43,900 bases of DNA, taken from assembly GCA_017473705.1 (NCBI GenBank), contig JAFUJQ010000041.1:1-43900 (forward strand), given 5' to 3'. The notes under the pieces were generated by a model. It was not told the DNA's origin, did no database searches, and worked only from the letters and a program-made list of their open reading frames with translations. Source of the DNA: Bacteroidales bacterium (lineage in GTDB: Bacteria > Bacteroidota > Bacteroidia > Bacteroidales > UBA932). Position 1 is the stretch's first letter; each line of letters begins with the position of its first letter. Positions 1 to 8,881 of this stretch are shown piece after piece. The position numbers were made by a program, and so were the translations under genes.

Positions 1-1880
<1,880 letters not shown>

Positions 1881-2065
1881 TTCTCTCTGTTTTTTCCTTC
1901 GATTTGAATCACAAGAACTTCTCGTGCTGTTATACACTTGTTCTCATTTACTCGTTGCCTTGAAATTGCAGTCCACAACTTGCGATAGACTCTCTATCTA
2001 TTACTCGTTACAGACTAATTATTAATTTCATCTTCTAACTTTACCTCGTTATCTTTTCTCAAACT

Positions 2066-2076
2066 TGTCAATGAAC
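2066..2076 (-). promoter_or_regulatory. boxA-like motif in the 23S leader
   Basis: The minus strand reads GTTCATTGACA about 20 nt downstream of the predicted start, followed by AAGTTTGAGAAAAG. It resembles the GTTCTTTGACA-type words found in leaders of Bacteroidales rRNA operons and the boxA antitermination element. The assignment rests on recall of that motif only. Confidence 0.4.
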
Positions 2077-2101
2077 TTACCGTTATTTCTCAAACGGGTT
2101 G

Positions 2102-2132
2102 CAAAGGTACGACTTTTTTCTTTTCCTGCAAA
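2102..2132 (-). promoter_or_regulatory. Promoter of the 23S rRNA gene
   Basis: On the minus strand TTTG (2132-2129) is followed after 19 nt by TACCTTTG (2109-2102) and then C. This is the Bacteroidetes -33/-7 layout (TTTG, TAnnTTTG), and it has the same spacing and the same -7 word as the tRNA-Leu promoter at 32625-32655. Transcription would start near 2095, giving a leader of about 215 nt before the 23S 5' end. It suggests that this 23S gene is transcribed on its own. Confidence 0.75.
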
Positions 2133-2258
2133 TTTTTCTACATAATTTTTTCGAAAATTTTCACTTTTCTTTTTAGTAAGGAACGTAACCACCTTAATTT
2201 CAACTAATTAGCGCAATAAAATATTTACCATGGCGCACAAATCACTATATATCAACAA

Positions 2259-2300
2259 CTTACAGAAAGTACGTGCCGGCAAAAGGGAGCACGAGGTTTC
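2259..2300 (-). repeat. Hairpin repeat with conserved 12-nt loop, copy 1
   Basis: Read on the minus strand, CGTGC (2276-2272 complement) and GCACG pair around the loop TCCCTTTTGCCG. Two further copies, at 27981-28013 and 29154-29185, have longer stems around nearly the same loop (TCCCTTTNGGCG). On the plus strand this copy and the 27981 copy are both preceded by CTTACAGAAA and followed by GCACGAGGTTT, so the flanks match while the loop is inverted. There is no strong T tract on the minus strand. Confidence 0.5.
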
Positions 2301-2371
2301 GAGAAATTGCTGGGTATCAAGCAGATACGCGCCAGAAGATATTTTATGCAGAGATATTCAGATATTATGAT

Positions 2372-2379
2372 TACTTTTG
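2372..2379 (+). promoter_or_regulatory. Possible -7 box of the OPT transporter gene
   Basis: TACTTTTG fits TAnnTTTG and lies 52 nt before the start codon. There is no good TTTG at the expected distance upstream (the nearest candidate, TATG, gives a 23-nt spacer), so the call is tentative. Confidence 0.35.
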
Positions 2380-2431
2380 TAATTGTGCCCGCATGAAGGG
2401 ATAAACCAAGGAAGAAACTATTTATATATAT

Positions 2432-4414
2432 ATGGAGAACAAGAAGACACAATTGCCGGAGAATGCTCACAGGGAGCTCAAGCCGGGTGAGGAGTACCAG
2501 CCTCTATTGTCACCGAAGAAGAATTACCCTGAGGTGACGCCATGGTCCGTGACACTCGGACTCATCATGACTGTGATTTTCTCGGCGGCGGCCGCTTACC
2601 TTGGACTCAAGGTGGGCCAGGTGTTCGAGGCGGCAATCCCGATCGCCATCATCGCCGTGGGCCTGTCCAGCGCACTCGGCCGCAAGAACGCGCTTGGCGA
2701 GAATGTGATGGTGCAGTCGATCGGATCATGCTCGGGCGCAATCGTGGCCGGAGCCATATTCACGCTTCCCGCACTGTTCATCCTACAGGACAAGTATCCT
2801 GAACTTACAGTGAATTTCACAAAGGTATTCTTCTCATCGCTCCTTGGAGGTATCCTCGGCATCCTGTTCCTCATTCCGTTCAGGAAGTATTTCGTAAAGG
2901 AGCAGCATGGAAAGTATCCTTTCCCTGAAGCGACAGCGACGACTCAGGTGCTCGTAAGCGGCGAAGGCGGCGGCAAGGGCGCCAAGACGCTGCTGGTGAG
3001 CGGTCTGATCGGAGGTCTGTATGACTTCATCGTGTCCACATTCGGACTCTGGGGCGAGACTCTCACCAGCAAGGTGCTGCCATGGGGTGCGGCGCTGGCC
3101 GACAAGGCCAAGGTGCTCCTGAAGGTGAACACCGGAGCGGCCGTGCTCGGACTCGGATACATCGTGGGACTCAAATATGCATTCATAATCTGCTGCGGAA
3201 GTTTCCTGGTATGGCTGGTGATTATTCCTCTGATGAATCTCATCTGGGGAGGCCAGGTCATCGACCTTATGAATTCAGGCATCACCCAGACCATCGGTGA
3301 GATGTCTGCAGACCAGATATTCAAGGAATATGCAAGACACATCGGCATCGGCGGCATCGCCACCGCAGGCATCGTCGGTATCGTGAAGTCGTTCGGTGTG
3401 ATCAAGTCAGCCGTAGGCCTTGCAGCCAACGAGTTCAGCCGCAAGAAGACCGACGCCGAGGCTGAGGTGATCAGGACCCAGAAGGACATCTCGATGAAGA
3501 TCATCGTGATCGGCATCGCCGTAACCCTCCTGGCCGTGTTCGCATTCTTCATGTTCGGAGTAGTAGACAACATCTGGCACGCAGTGGTAGGCCTGCTCAT
3601 CGTAGGAGTGATCGCGTTCCTCTTCACGACTGTGGCAGCAAATGCAATCGCCATAGTGGGATCCAACCCAGTCAGCGGAATGACCCTGATGACACTCATT
3701 CTTGCTTCGCTGATCATGGTGGCTGTAGGCCTCAACGGCACAGCCGGAATGACAGCAGCACTGATCATCGGCGGTGTAGTATGCACTGCGCTTTCCGTGG
3801 CCGGAGCGTTCATCACCGACCTCAAGATCGGATACTGGATCGGAAGCACCCCTAAGAAGCAGGAAGGCTGGAAGTTCCTCGGAACTCTCGTTGCGGCAGC
3901 GACCGTAGGCGGCGTAATGCTCGTCCTCAACAAGACATACGGATTCACTGGAGAAGGCGCTCTCGTGGCACCGCAGGCCAATGCAATGGCCGCTGTGATC
4001 GAACCTATGATGAACGGCGGAAGCGCACCTTGGCTCCTCTATGGAATCGGAGCGGTGATAGCCCTCGTCCTCACATTCTTCAAGGTTCCTGCTCTTCCAT
4101 TCGCGCTCGGAATGTTCATTCCGCTCGACCTCAACATGCCTATGCTCATCGGTGGAGCCGTTTCGTGGTTCGTCGGAAGCCGCAGCAAGGACAAGGCCCT
4201 CAACGAAGCGCGCGTGGAAAAGGGCACGCTCATTGCTTCCGGATTCATCGCCGGCGGAGCGCTCATGGGTGTGGTCAGCGCAATCCTGAGGTTTGCAGAG
4301 GTGGATATGTATATGAAGCCGTCACCATGGACAGAGCCGGTGGCAATCATACCTTATACCGCTATTATTATATATATGGTATATGCTGCGCTTAAAGCGA
4401 AGAAGGAGGAGTAG
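2432..4414 (+). CDS. OPT family oligopeptide transporter
   Basis: This is a 660-residue integral membrane protein of the oligopeptide transporter (OPT) superfamily, bacterial branch. It starts with a soluble tail of about 35 residues. The first membrane segment carries VTLGLIMTVIFSAAAAYLGL, followed by KVGQVFEAAIPIAI; the loop YPFPEATATTQVL is typical of the bacterial members, and the C-terminal FIPLDLNMPMLIGG and RVEKGTLIASGFIAGGALMG blocks are also conserved. About 14-16 hydrophobic segments span the length, which matches the usual 600-680 residues. Family members import small peptides or metal chelates by proton coupling; the substrate cannot be read from sequence. The ATG at 2432 follows an AT-rich leader with no Shine-Dalgarno site. 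It precedes a ZIP transporter and peptidase T on the same strand, which favours a role in peptide uptake. Confidence 0.93.
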   Translation: MENKKTQLPENAHRELKPGEEYQPLLSPKKNYPEVTPWSVTLGLIMTVIFSAAAAYLGLKVGQVFEAAIPIAIIAVGLSSALGRKNALGENVMVQSIGSCSGAIVAGAIFTLPALFILQDKYPELTVNFTKVFFSSLLGGILGILFLIPFRKYFVKEQHGKYPFPEATATTQVLVSGEGGGKGAKTLLVSGLIGGLYDFIVSTFGLWGETLTSKVLPWGAALADKAKVLLKVNTGAAVLGLGYIVGLKYAFIICCGSFLVWLVIIPLMNLIWGGQVIDLMNSGITQTIGEMSADQIFKEYARHIGIGGIATAGIVGIVKSFGVIKSAVGLAANEFSRKKTDAEAEVIRTQKDISMKIIVIGIAVTLLAVFAFFMFGVVDNIWHAVVGLLIVGVIAFLFTTVAANAIAIVGSNPVSGMTLMTLILASLIMVAVGLNGTAGMTAALIIGGVVCTALSVAGAFITDLKIGYWIGSTPKKQEGWKFLGTLVAAATVGGVMLVLNKTYGFTGEGALVAPQANAMAAVIEPMMNGGSAPWLLYGIGAVIALVLTFFKVPALPFALGMFIPLDLNMPMLIGGAVSWFVGSRSKDKALNEARVEKGTLIASGFIAGGALMGVVSAILRFAEVDMYMKPSPWTEPVAIIPYTAIIIYMVYAALKAKKEE

Positions 4415-4448
4415 ATTTCTCCGCTCGCTTTGCTCGGTCGAAATGACA
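4415..4448 (+). repeat. Interspersed repeat of the TTTCTC...GGTCGAAATGACA type
   Basis: Directly after the OPT stop codon lies ATTTCTCCGCTCGC followed by TTTGCTCGGTCGAAATGACA. It is an imperfect inverted repeat (TTTC...GAAA, CCG...CGG). The same terminal words, AGATTTCTCGAC and TCGAAATGACA, recur in the copy inside aroC (28560-28611). Short elements of this form are scattered in many Bacteroidetes genomes. Here it fills most of the 53-nt gap before the ZIP gene and could act as an RNA hairpin in the transcript. Confidence 0.6.
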
Positions 4449-4467
4449 GGACGGGAGGACAAAGGAT

Positions 4468-5298
4468 ATGAATAATGTTTGGGGAGCATTGCTTATGACG
4501 CTTATTGCCGGTGCTGCGACGGGCATCGGCGGCGCACTTGTGCTCTTCAGGAAGAAACTCAGCAGCAATTTCCTGGCGGGAGCGCTCGGACTTAGCGCCG
4601 GCGTGATGATATTCATCTCGCTGGCGGAGCTCTATCCCGAGGCCCAGGCGGAAATCATAGGGACAATTCCCCATGGAGAGGCCTTCGTGCTGCTGGCATT
4701 CTTTGCCGGCATGGGCATCATCACGTTGATAGACTTCGCTATCCCGGAGTACGAAAACCCGCACGAGGCATCGGGTCTGTCGCTTGACGCGAAGACTCCG
4801 GCCGTCGACATGCTCCGCCAGACCGGAAACGAGAAGGCATTGCACAGGCTCGGATTAATGTCAGCGCTGGCGATAGCCATACACAATTTCCCGGAAGGCA
4901 TAGCTACATTCGTCGGAGCGCTGAACGACCCGCAGACCGGAACCGGCATCACGGCAGCCATAGCCATACACAACATCCCGGAGGGCATAGCAGTAGCCAT
5001 ACCTATATATTATGCGACAAAGAGCAAGATGAAGGCTCTGGCCTATGCTACACTGTCGGGTATGAGTGAGGTATTGGGCGCATTGCTCTGCTGGGGAGTG
5101 ACGGCGATATCCGGCCTCGAGCTGACCGGAGGAGGAGCGGCATTTCCGCTCATTCTCGCAGCCGTTGCCGGCATCATGATATACATCTCGCTTGACGAGC
5201 TGCTCCCGACAGCGGAAAAGTACGGAAAGCACCACATAGCCATAGCCGGCGTAGTCGGCGGCATGGCCATAATGGCAGTCAGCCTCCTGCTGATGTAG
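4468..5298 (+). CDS. zupT: ZIP family zinc/divalent metal transporter (ZupT-like)
   Basis: This 276-residue protein belongs to the ZIP family, ZupT/GufA branch, which brings zinc and related divalent cations into the cytoplasm. The two diagnostic metal-binding helices are present: AIHNFPEGIATFVGAL (near residue 135) and AIHNIPEGIAVAIPIYYA (near residue 165), each with the H-N-x-P-E-G signature. A charged, less hydrophobic loop with EYENPHEASG and a His-containing stretch lies between membrane segments 3 and 4, as usual. Length fits the family (250-310). It lies 53 nt after the OPT gene across a repeat and 31 nt before pepT, so all three may be co-transcribed. Zinc supply would suit PepT, a di-zinc enzyme; that link is inference. 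Confidence 0.92.
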   Translation: MNNVWGALLMTLIAGAATGIGGALVLFRKKLSSNFLAGALGLSAGVMIFISLAELYPEAQAEIIGTIPHGEAFVLLAFFAGMGIITLIDFAIPEYENPHEASGLSLDAKTPAVDMLRQTGNEKALHRLGLMSALAIAIHNFPEGIATFVGALNDPQTGTGITAAIAIHNIPEGIAVAIPIYYATKSKMKALAYATLSGMSEVLGALLCWGVTAISGLELTGGGAAFPLILAAVAGIMIYISLDELLPTAEKYGKHHIAIAGVVGGMAIMAVSLLLM

Positions 5299-5329
5299 CC
5301 ATGCAATCAGAAACAATAAACACAACGAT

Positions 5330-6550
5330 ATGGAAAAGATTTTAGACAGATTTCTCAGGTATGTTGCTGTAGACACCAAGGCAGATCCTGAATCAGAGAC
5401 ACAACCGAGCGCGGCGAGGGAGCTTGACCTGCTGAGGATGCTTCGCGACGAGCTTGTTGCAATGGGCGTAGAGGCCACGCTTGACGAGTGGGGATATGTG
5501 ATGGCAAGCATTCCGTCGAACTGCGGAAAGGATGTACCTGCTGTGGGTTTCATAGCACATGCTGACACGGCTCCTGATGCCCCAGGCGACAATGTGAAGC
5601 CTCAGATCATAGAGAACTATGACGGCGGCGAGATTCCGCTCAAGGGTGTTCCGGGCCTGAGCCTGAAGCCGAGCGAGTTCCCTGAACTGCTGAACTACAA
5701 GGGCCAGACCATCATCACTACAGACGGCACCACTCTCTTAGGAGCTGACGACAAGGCCGGCATCGCCGAGATAATGAATGCAGTGCAGTATATCGTCGAG
5801 CATCCTGAGTTCAAGCATGGAGACATCAAGATAGGATTCACTCCGGACGAGGAGATAGGACGTGGAGTGGTGAAATTCGATGTTGCGAAGTTCGGAGCGA
5901 AGTATGCATACACCATGGACGGCGGCCAGATCGGCGAGCTGGAGTATGAGAACTTCAATGCTGCGGGAGCCACAATCCGCATCCAGGGCTGCAACGTTCA
6001 CCCGGGCACGGCAAAGGGCAAGATGAAGAACGCCATCCTCATAGGAATGGAGCTCAACAGCCTCCTCCCTGTGGAGCAGAAGCCGGAGTACACATGCGGA
6101 TACGAAGGATTCTACCACCTTATCAGCTTCAGCGGCGAGGTGGAGAGCGCCACATTCTCATACATCATCCGTGACCACGACATGGACCTTTACGAGAAGA
6201 AGAAGGCATACATGCAGAAATGTGTAGACTTCATCAATGAGAAATATGGCGAAGGCACAGCTACCGTGGAGATAAAGCATCAGTACTACAACATGCGCAA
6301 GCAGGTGGAACCTCACTACCACATAGTGGAGAAGGCCATGAAGGCCATCGAGATGGCTGGTATAACTCCAAAAGTACAGCCTATCCGCGGAGGCACAGAC
6401 GGAGCGAACCTCTCATTCATGGGACTCCCATGCCCTAACATCTTCGCAGGAGGACACAACTTCCACGGCAAGATGGAATATCTCCCTCTCCAGAGCATGG
6501 AGAAGGCAAGCGAGGTAATCCTCAACATCATCTCACTCTACGCAGAGTAA
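5330..6550 (+). CDS. pepT: Peptidase T (tripeptide aminopeptidase, M20B)
   Basis: This 406-residue cytoplasmic metallopeptidase removes the N-terminal residue from tripeptides. It matches the M20B family throughout. The metal ligand block FIAHADTAPD has His77 and Asp79; GADDKAG carries the bridging Asp140; TPDEEIGRG gives catalytic Glu174 and metal ligand Glu175; YTMDGG gives Asp197; and the C-terminal GGHNFHGKMEYLP supplies His379. The dimerisation domain lies between about residues 205 and 320, with NVHPGTAKGKM at its start. Length is normal (about 405-410). The start ATG is 31 nt after the ZIP gene. Its position behind an OPT transporter suggests that imported peptides are its substrates. 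Confidence 0.96.
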   Translation: MEKILDRFLRYVAVDTKADPESETQPSAARELDLLRMLRDELVAMGVEATLDEWGYVMASIPSNCGKDVPAVGFIAHADTAPDAPGDNVKPQIIENYDGGEIPLKGVPGLSLKPSEFPELLNYKGQTIITTDGTTLLGADDKAGIAEIMNAVQYIVEHPEFKHGDIKIGFTPDEEIGRGVVKFDVAKFGAKYAYTMDGGQIGELEYENFNAAGATIRIQGCNVHPGTAKGKMKNAILIGMELNSLLPVEQKPEYTCGYEGFYHLISFSGEVESATFSYIIRDHDMDLYEKKKAYMQKCVDFINEKYGEGTATVEIKHQYYNMRKQVEPHYHIVEKAMKAIEMAGITPKVQPIRGGTDGANLSFMGLPCPNIFAGGHNFHGKMEYLPLQSMEKASEVILNIISLYAE

Positions 6551-6559
6551 CCTTCAGAA

Positions 6560-8011
6560 ATGAAGAAATGCTTATACATAGCGGCCATCCTGCTTTCTGC
6601 TCTCGCGGCCTCATGCGGGCAGAGGCAGGCGGACGCATTGCAGGAAAGCATAGAGCTGGGACATAGTCTGCTGGAACTGAAGCGTTACAGCGAGGCCATG
6701 GAGGCATACTCCGAAGCCGAGACAATGGCGCTGAAAGCTGACGACCAATATAGTCTCGGCATCATATACCAGCACATAGCCCACACCTACAACGCCACAG
6801 GAGGCCATTCCGAAGAGATTGCATATCTGGACAGGGCCATAAAGGCGTATGAAAAGGCCGGCAAGCCATACAATTCGCTCCATGTATACTTTGAAAGCGG
6901 AGTGGCAAGGCATAATTTCCAAGATTACGCATCGGCTGAAAAGATTTTCAGGCACACCCTGTTTCAGGCGCACCAGGCTGCAGACACTCTCCTGGAAGCC
7001 GCATGCCTGGAGGCATACGCCGCGCTCTGCCTCGAATCCTCGAGGCAGGACCCGTCGCTTGCCATCAGCATGCTGGCCCGCAAAGCCAACGAGCTCCGCT
7101 GCCCACTTACCTGCGAGGATAGAGGAATGCTGGCGTATGCATATTCACTGACCGGGGACCATAAGTCAGCTGAAGAATGGATAGAGAAGGCGCTGATCAG
7201 CGCTGAGACACCCACTGAGAAGGCGCAGATGAAGTTCAGGGAGTATCAGGTAGCCAGCAGGGCCGGACGGAGCGCGGACGCGCTCGAGGCCCTCGAGGCT
7301 GTGATGGAGCACAGCAATTCTGTGGAAACAGCTTCACTGAAACGTTCTGTGGAGTCTGCCAGGAAAGAGTATCAGGAACATCAGTTCGAACTGACACAGC
7401 AGCGTCTCCGCTCAACCAGGCTCCTCGTCGCGTTCATAATACTCGCAGCCATGGCCATAGTCTTCGCAATGATCGGATATGTGCGCTACCGCCGCCTTGA
7501 AGCGGCCAAGGCGCTTGCCGAGGAGAAGGCCGAGACCGAAAAGTATATGACCATAGCCGAAGAGTTACAGACAAGACTCAAAGCTGCATCGAAAAGGTTG
7601 CCGTCGGAAAAGCATATGGCAATCGCAAAATTCGACCTGCTGGAGAGACTGTGCGAGCAATATTATGTATATGAAGGAACAGACAATCTACAGAGCAAGA
7701 TCCTCAAGGAAGTGAAGTCAGTGATTGAAGGCCTGCGAGAAGATCCTAAGTCCATCAAGGGACTTGAGATGATGCTAGACAGGAACTGCAACGGACTCGT
7801 GTCAAGACTCCGCGAACAGATGCCAAAGCTAAAGGCTGACGACGTGAAACTGTTCATATTTGCCGCATGCGGATTCTCCAGCACCACCATTTCAACTATC
7901 CTTGAGAAGGATAAAAGCATTGTCTATAACCGCATATGGCGTCTTAAAGGCAAGATAGAGGCATCTGACGCCCCTGATAAATCCGAATTTCTTGATTCTA
8001 TAAATTCTTGA
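6560..8011 (+). CDS. Membrane-anchored TPR protein with C-terminal helix-turn-helix
   Basis: This 483-residue protein has a lipoprotein-like or cleavable signal (residues 1-19, ending ASC), TPR-like helical repeats from about 25 to 275, a single membrane segment at about 288-308 (LLVAFIILAAMAIVFAMIGY), a coiled coil at about 312-345 and a C-terminal region of about 425-468 (KLKADDVKLFIFAACGFSSTTISTILEKD) that resembles the helix-turn-helix of Bacteroidetes TPR regulators. That layout puts the TPR domain in the periplasm and the HTH in the cytoplasm, so a signal-responsive transcription regulator is likely; the ligand and target genes are unknown. The start is 9 nt after pepT, suggesting co-transcription. 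A 15-bp hairpin follows the gene. Confidence 0.75.
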   Translation: MKKCLYIAAILLSALAASCGQRQADALQESIELGHSLLELKRYSEAMEAYSEAETMALKADDQYSLGIIYQHIAHTYNATGGHSEEIAYLDRAIKAYEKAGKPYNSLHVYFESGVARHNFQDYASAEKIFRHTLFQAHQAADTLLEAACLEAYAALCLESSRQDPSLAISMLARKANELRCPLTCEDRGMLAYAYSLTGDHKSAEEWIEKALISAETPTEKAQMKFREYQVASRAGRSADALEALEAVMEHSNSVETASLKRSVESARKEYQEHQFELTQQRLRSTRLLVAFIILAAMAIVFAMIGYVRYRRLEAAKALAEEKAETEKYMTIAEELQTRLKAASKRLPSEKHMAIAKFDLLERLCEQYYVYEGTDNLQSKILKEVKSVIEGLREDPKSIKGLEMMLDRNCNGLVSRLREQMPKLKADDVKLFIFAACGFSSTTISTILEKDKSIVYNRIWRLKGKIEASDAPDKSEFLDSINS

Positions 8012-8055
8012 TAATCAAAGAGTTATAAAAACGGAGAGATTTTTAGAAATCAGAT

Positions 8056-8090
8056 AAGGCTAATTGGTTGGCTTTCAACCGATTAGCCTT
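8056..8090 (+). terminator. Hairpin after the TPR regulator gene
   Basis: AAGGCTAATTGGTTG pairs with CAACCGATTAGCCTT (15 bp with one T-G wobble) around the loop GCTTT. The downstream sequence GTTGATTG is only weakly T-rich, so it may act as a terminator, a 3' stabiliser, or both. It separates the OPT-to-TPR run from tonB. Confidence 0.6.
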
Positions 8091-8120
8091 GTTGATTGAG
8101 AGATTTTGCAGGCCCTGAAA

Positions 8121-8153
8121 TTTGTTTCAAGGGCTTGCGGGGCCGTAACTTTG
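8121..8153 (+). promoter_or_regulatory. Promoter of tonB
   Basis: TTTG (8121-8124), 21 nt, then TAACTTTG (8146-8153) followed by C match the Bacteroidetes -33/-7 consensus. The start would fall near 8160, leaving a leader of about 35 nt before the ATG at 8195. It also rules out an upstream in-frame ATG at 8096 as the start. Confidence 0.7.
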
Positions 8154-8194
8154 CATCAGCAACGAAAAAGTCAAATCCCCAAAAATCTCTTATT

Positions 8195-8881
8195 ATGAAA
8201 CAGAAGAAAACAGACAGAGCGGACCTCCAGAACAAGAGAGTCCTCTTCACGGAAATCGGATGCATCGTGGCATTGGCGCTGGTCTATTTCGGATTTGAAT
8301 ACAGCACTGCCAAGACAAAGACAGCCTCACTAGAAGACACCGGCGTGATTGCAGAGATGGAAGACATGATTCCTATCACATTCGAGACTCCCCCACCTCC
8401 GCCTGCAGCCCCACAGATCCCAGTGCTTTCAGACCTGATCGAAATCGTGGACGACGACATAGAAGTCGAGGACATGATCATCAATCTCGAGGACGACAAG
8501 GATCTCGGCGTTGAAATCATCGACTACGTTGAAGTGATAGACGAGGTTGTGGAAGAAGAGACCATACCGTTCATTATGGTGGAAGACAAGCCTAAGTTCA
8601 AAGGCGGAGACGCCAACGCCTTCAGCAAATGGGTCAACGAACGTCTCGTATATCCGCAGATCTGCATCGAGAACGGAGTTTCAGGCAGAGTGACCCTCTC
8701 ATTCACCATCAAGGCCGACGGCACCCTCGCAGACGCAAAAGTACTGCGCGGAGTGGACCCCGCACTTGACAAGGAAGCATTGAGAGTTGTGAACAGTTCT
8801 CCTAAATGGACACCGGGAAAACAGCGCGACCGTGCCGTAGCCGTAACCTACACCTTCCCGGTAATCTTCCAGCTGCGTTAA
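8195..8881 (+). CDS. tonB: Energy transducer TonB
   Basis: This 228-residue inner-membrane protein couples the proton motive force to outer-membrane TonB-dependent transporters. It has a short cytoplasmic tail, one membrane anchor at about residues 17-33, a proline-rich stretch (ETPPPPPAAPQIP, about 64-76), an acidic spacer, and the C-terminal TonB domain (FKGGDANAFSKWVNERLVYP to YTFPVIFQL) with the GRVTLSFTIKADGTL and LDKEALRVVNSSPKWTPG motifs. The proline segment is short and the spacer is Asp/Glu/Ile rich, as in Bacteroidetes TonB paralogues. I chose the ATG at 8195 because it follows the promoter. The stop overlaps the stop of the convergent OstA-like gene in the tetranucleotide TTAA. It could energise the SusC-like protein encoded in this window. 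Confidence 0.9.
   Translation: MKQKKTDRADLQNKRVLFTEIGCIVALALVYFGFEYSTAKTKTASLEDTGVIAEMEDMIPITFETPPPPPAAPQIPVLSDLIEIVDDDIEVEDMIINLEDDKDLGVEIIDYVEVIDEVVEEETIPFIMVEDKPKFKGGDANAFSKWVNERLVYPQICIENGVSGRVTLSFTIKADGTLADAKVLRGVDPALDKEALRVVNSSPKWTPGKQRDRAVAVTYTFPVIFQLR

Larger units (their letters stand above)
1881..2431. other. Intergenic region between 23S rRNA and the OPT transporter
   Basis: This 551-nt AT-rich stretch separates two divergent genes. It holds the 23S leader and promoter (about 1881-2132), one copy of a hairpin repeat (2259-2300) and a weak promoter for the OPT gene (2372-2379). No 16S rRNA, tRNA-Ile, tRNA-Ala or credible coding frame is visible; the 72-codon minus frame across 2252-2470 lacks family features and overlaps the OPT start. 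Confidence 0.7.

Noticed and set aside
2944-3981. 345-codon minus-strand frame antisense to the OPT gene
   Set aside because: It mirrors the codon pattern of a GC-rich membrane protein gene, has Pro/Thr/Met-rich low-complexity composition and no domain; the plus-strand OPT gene explains the sequence.
8096-8194. Upstream in-frame ATG extending tonB by 33 residues
   Set aside because: The promoter boxes at 8121-8153 lie inside the extension, and the extra residues are not membrane or signal-like.
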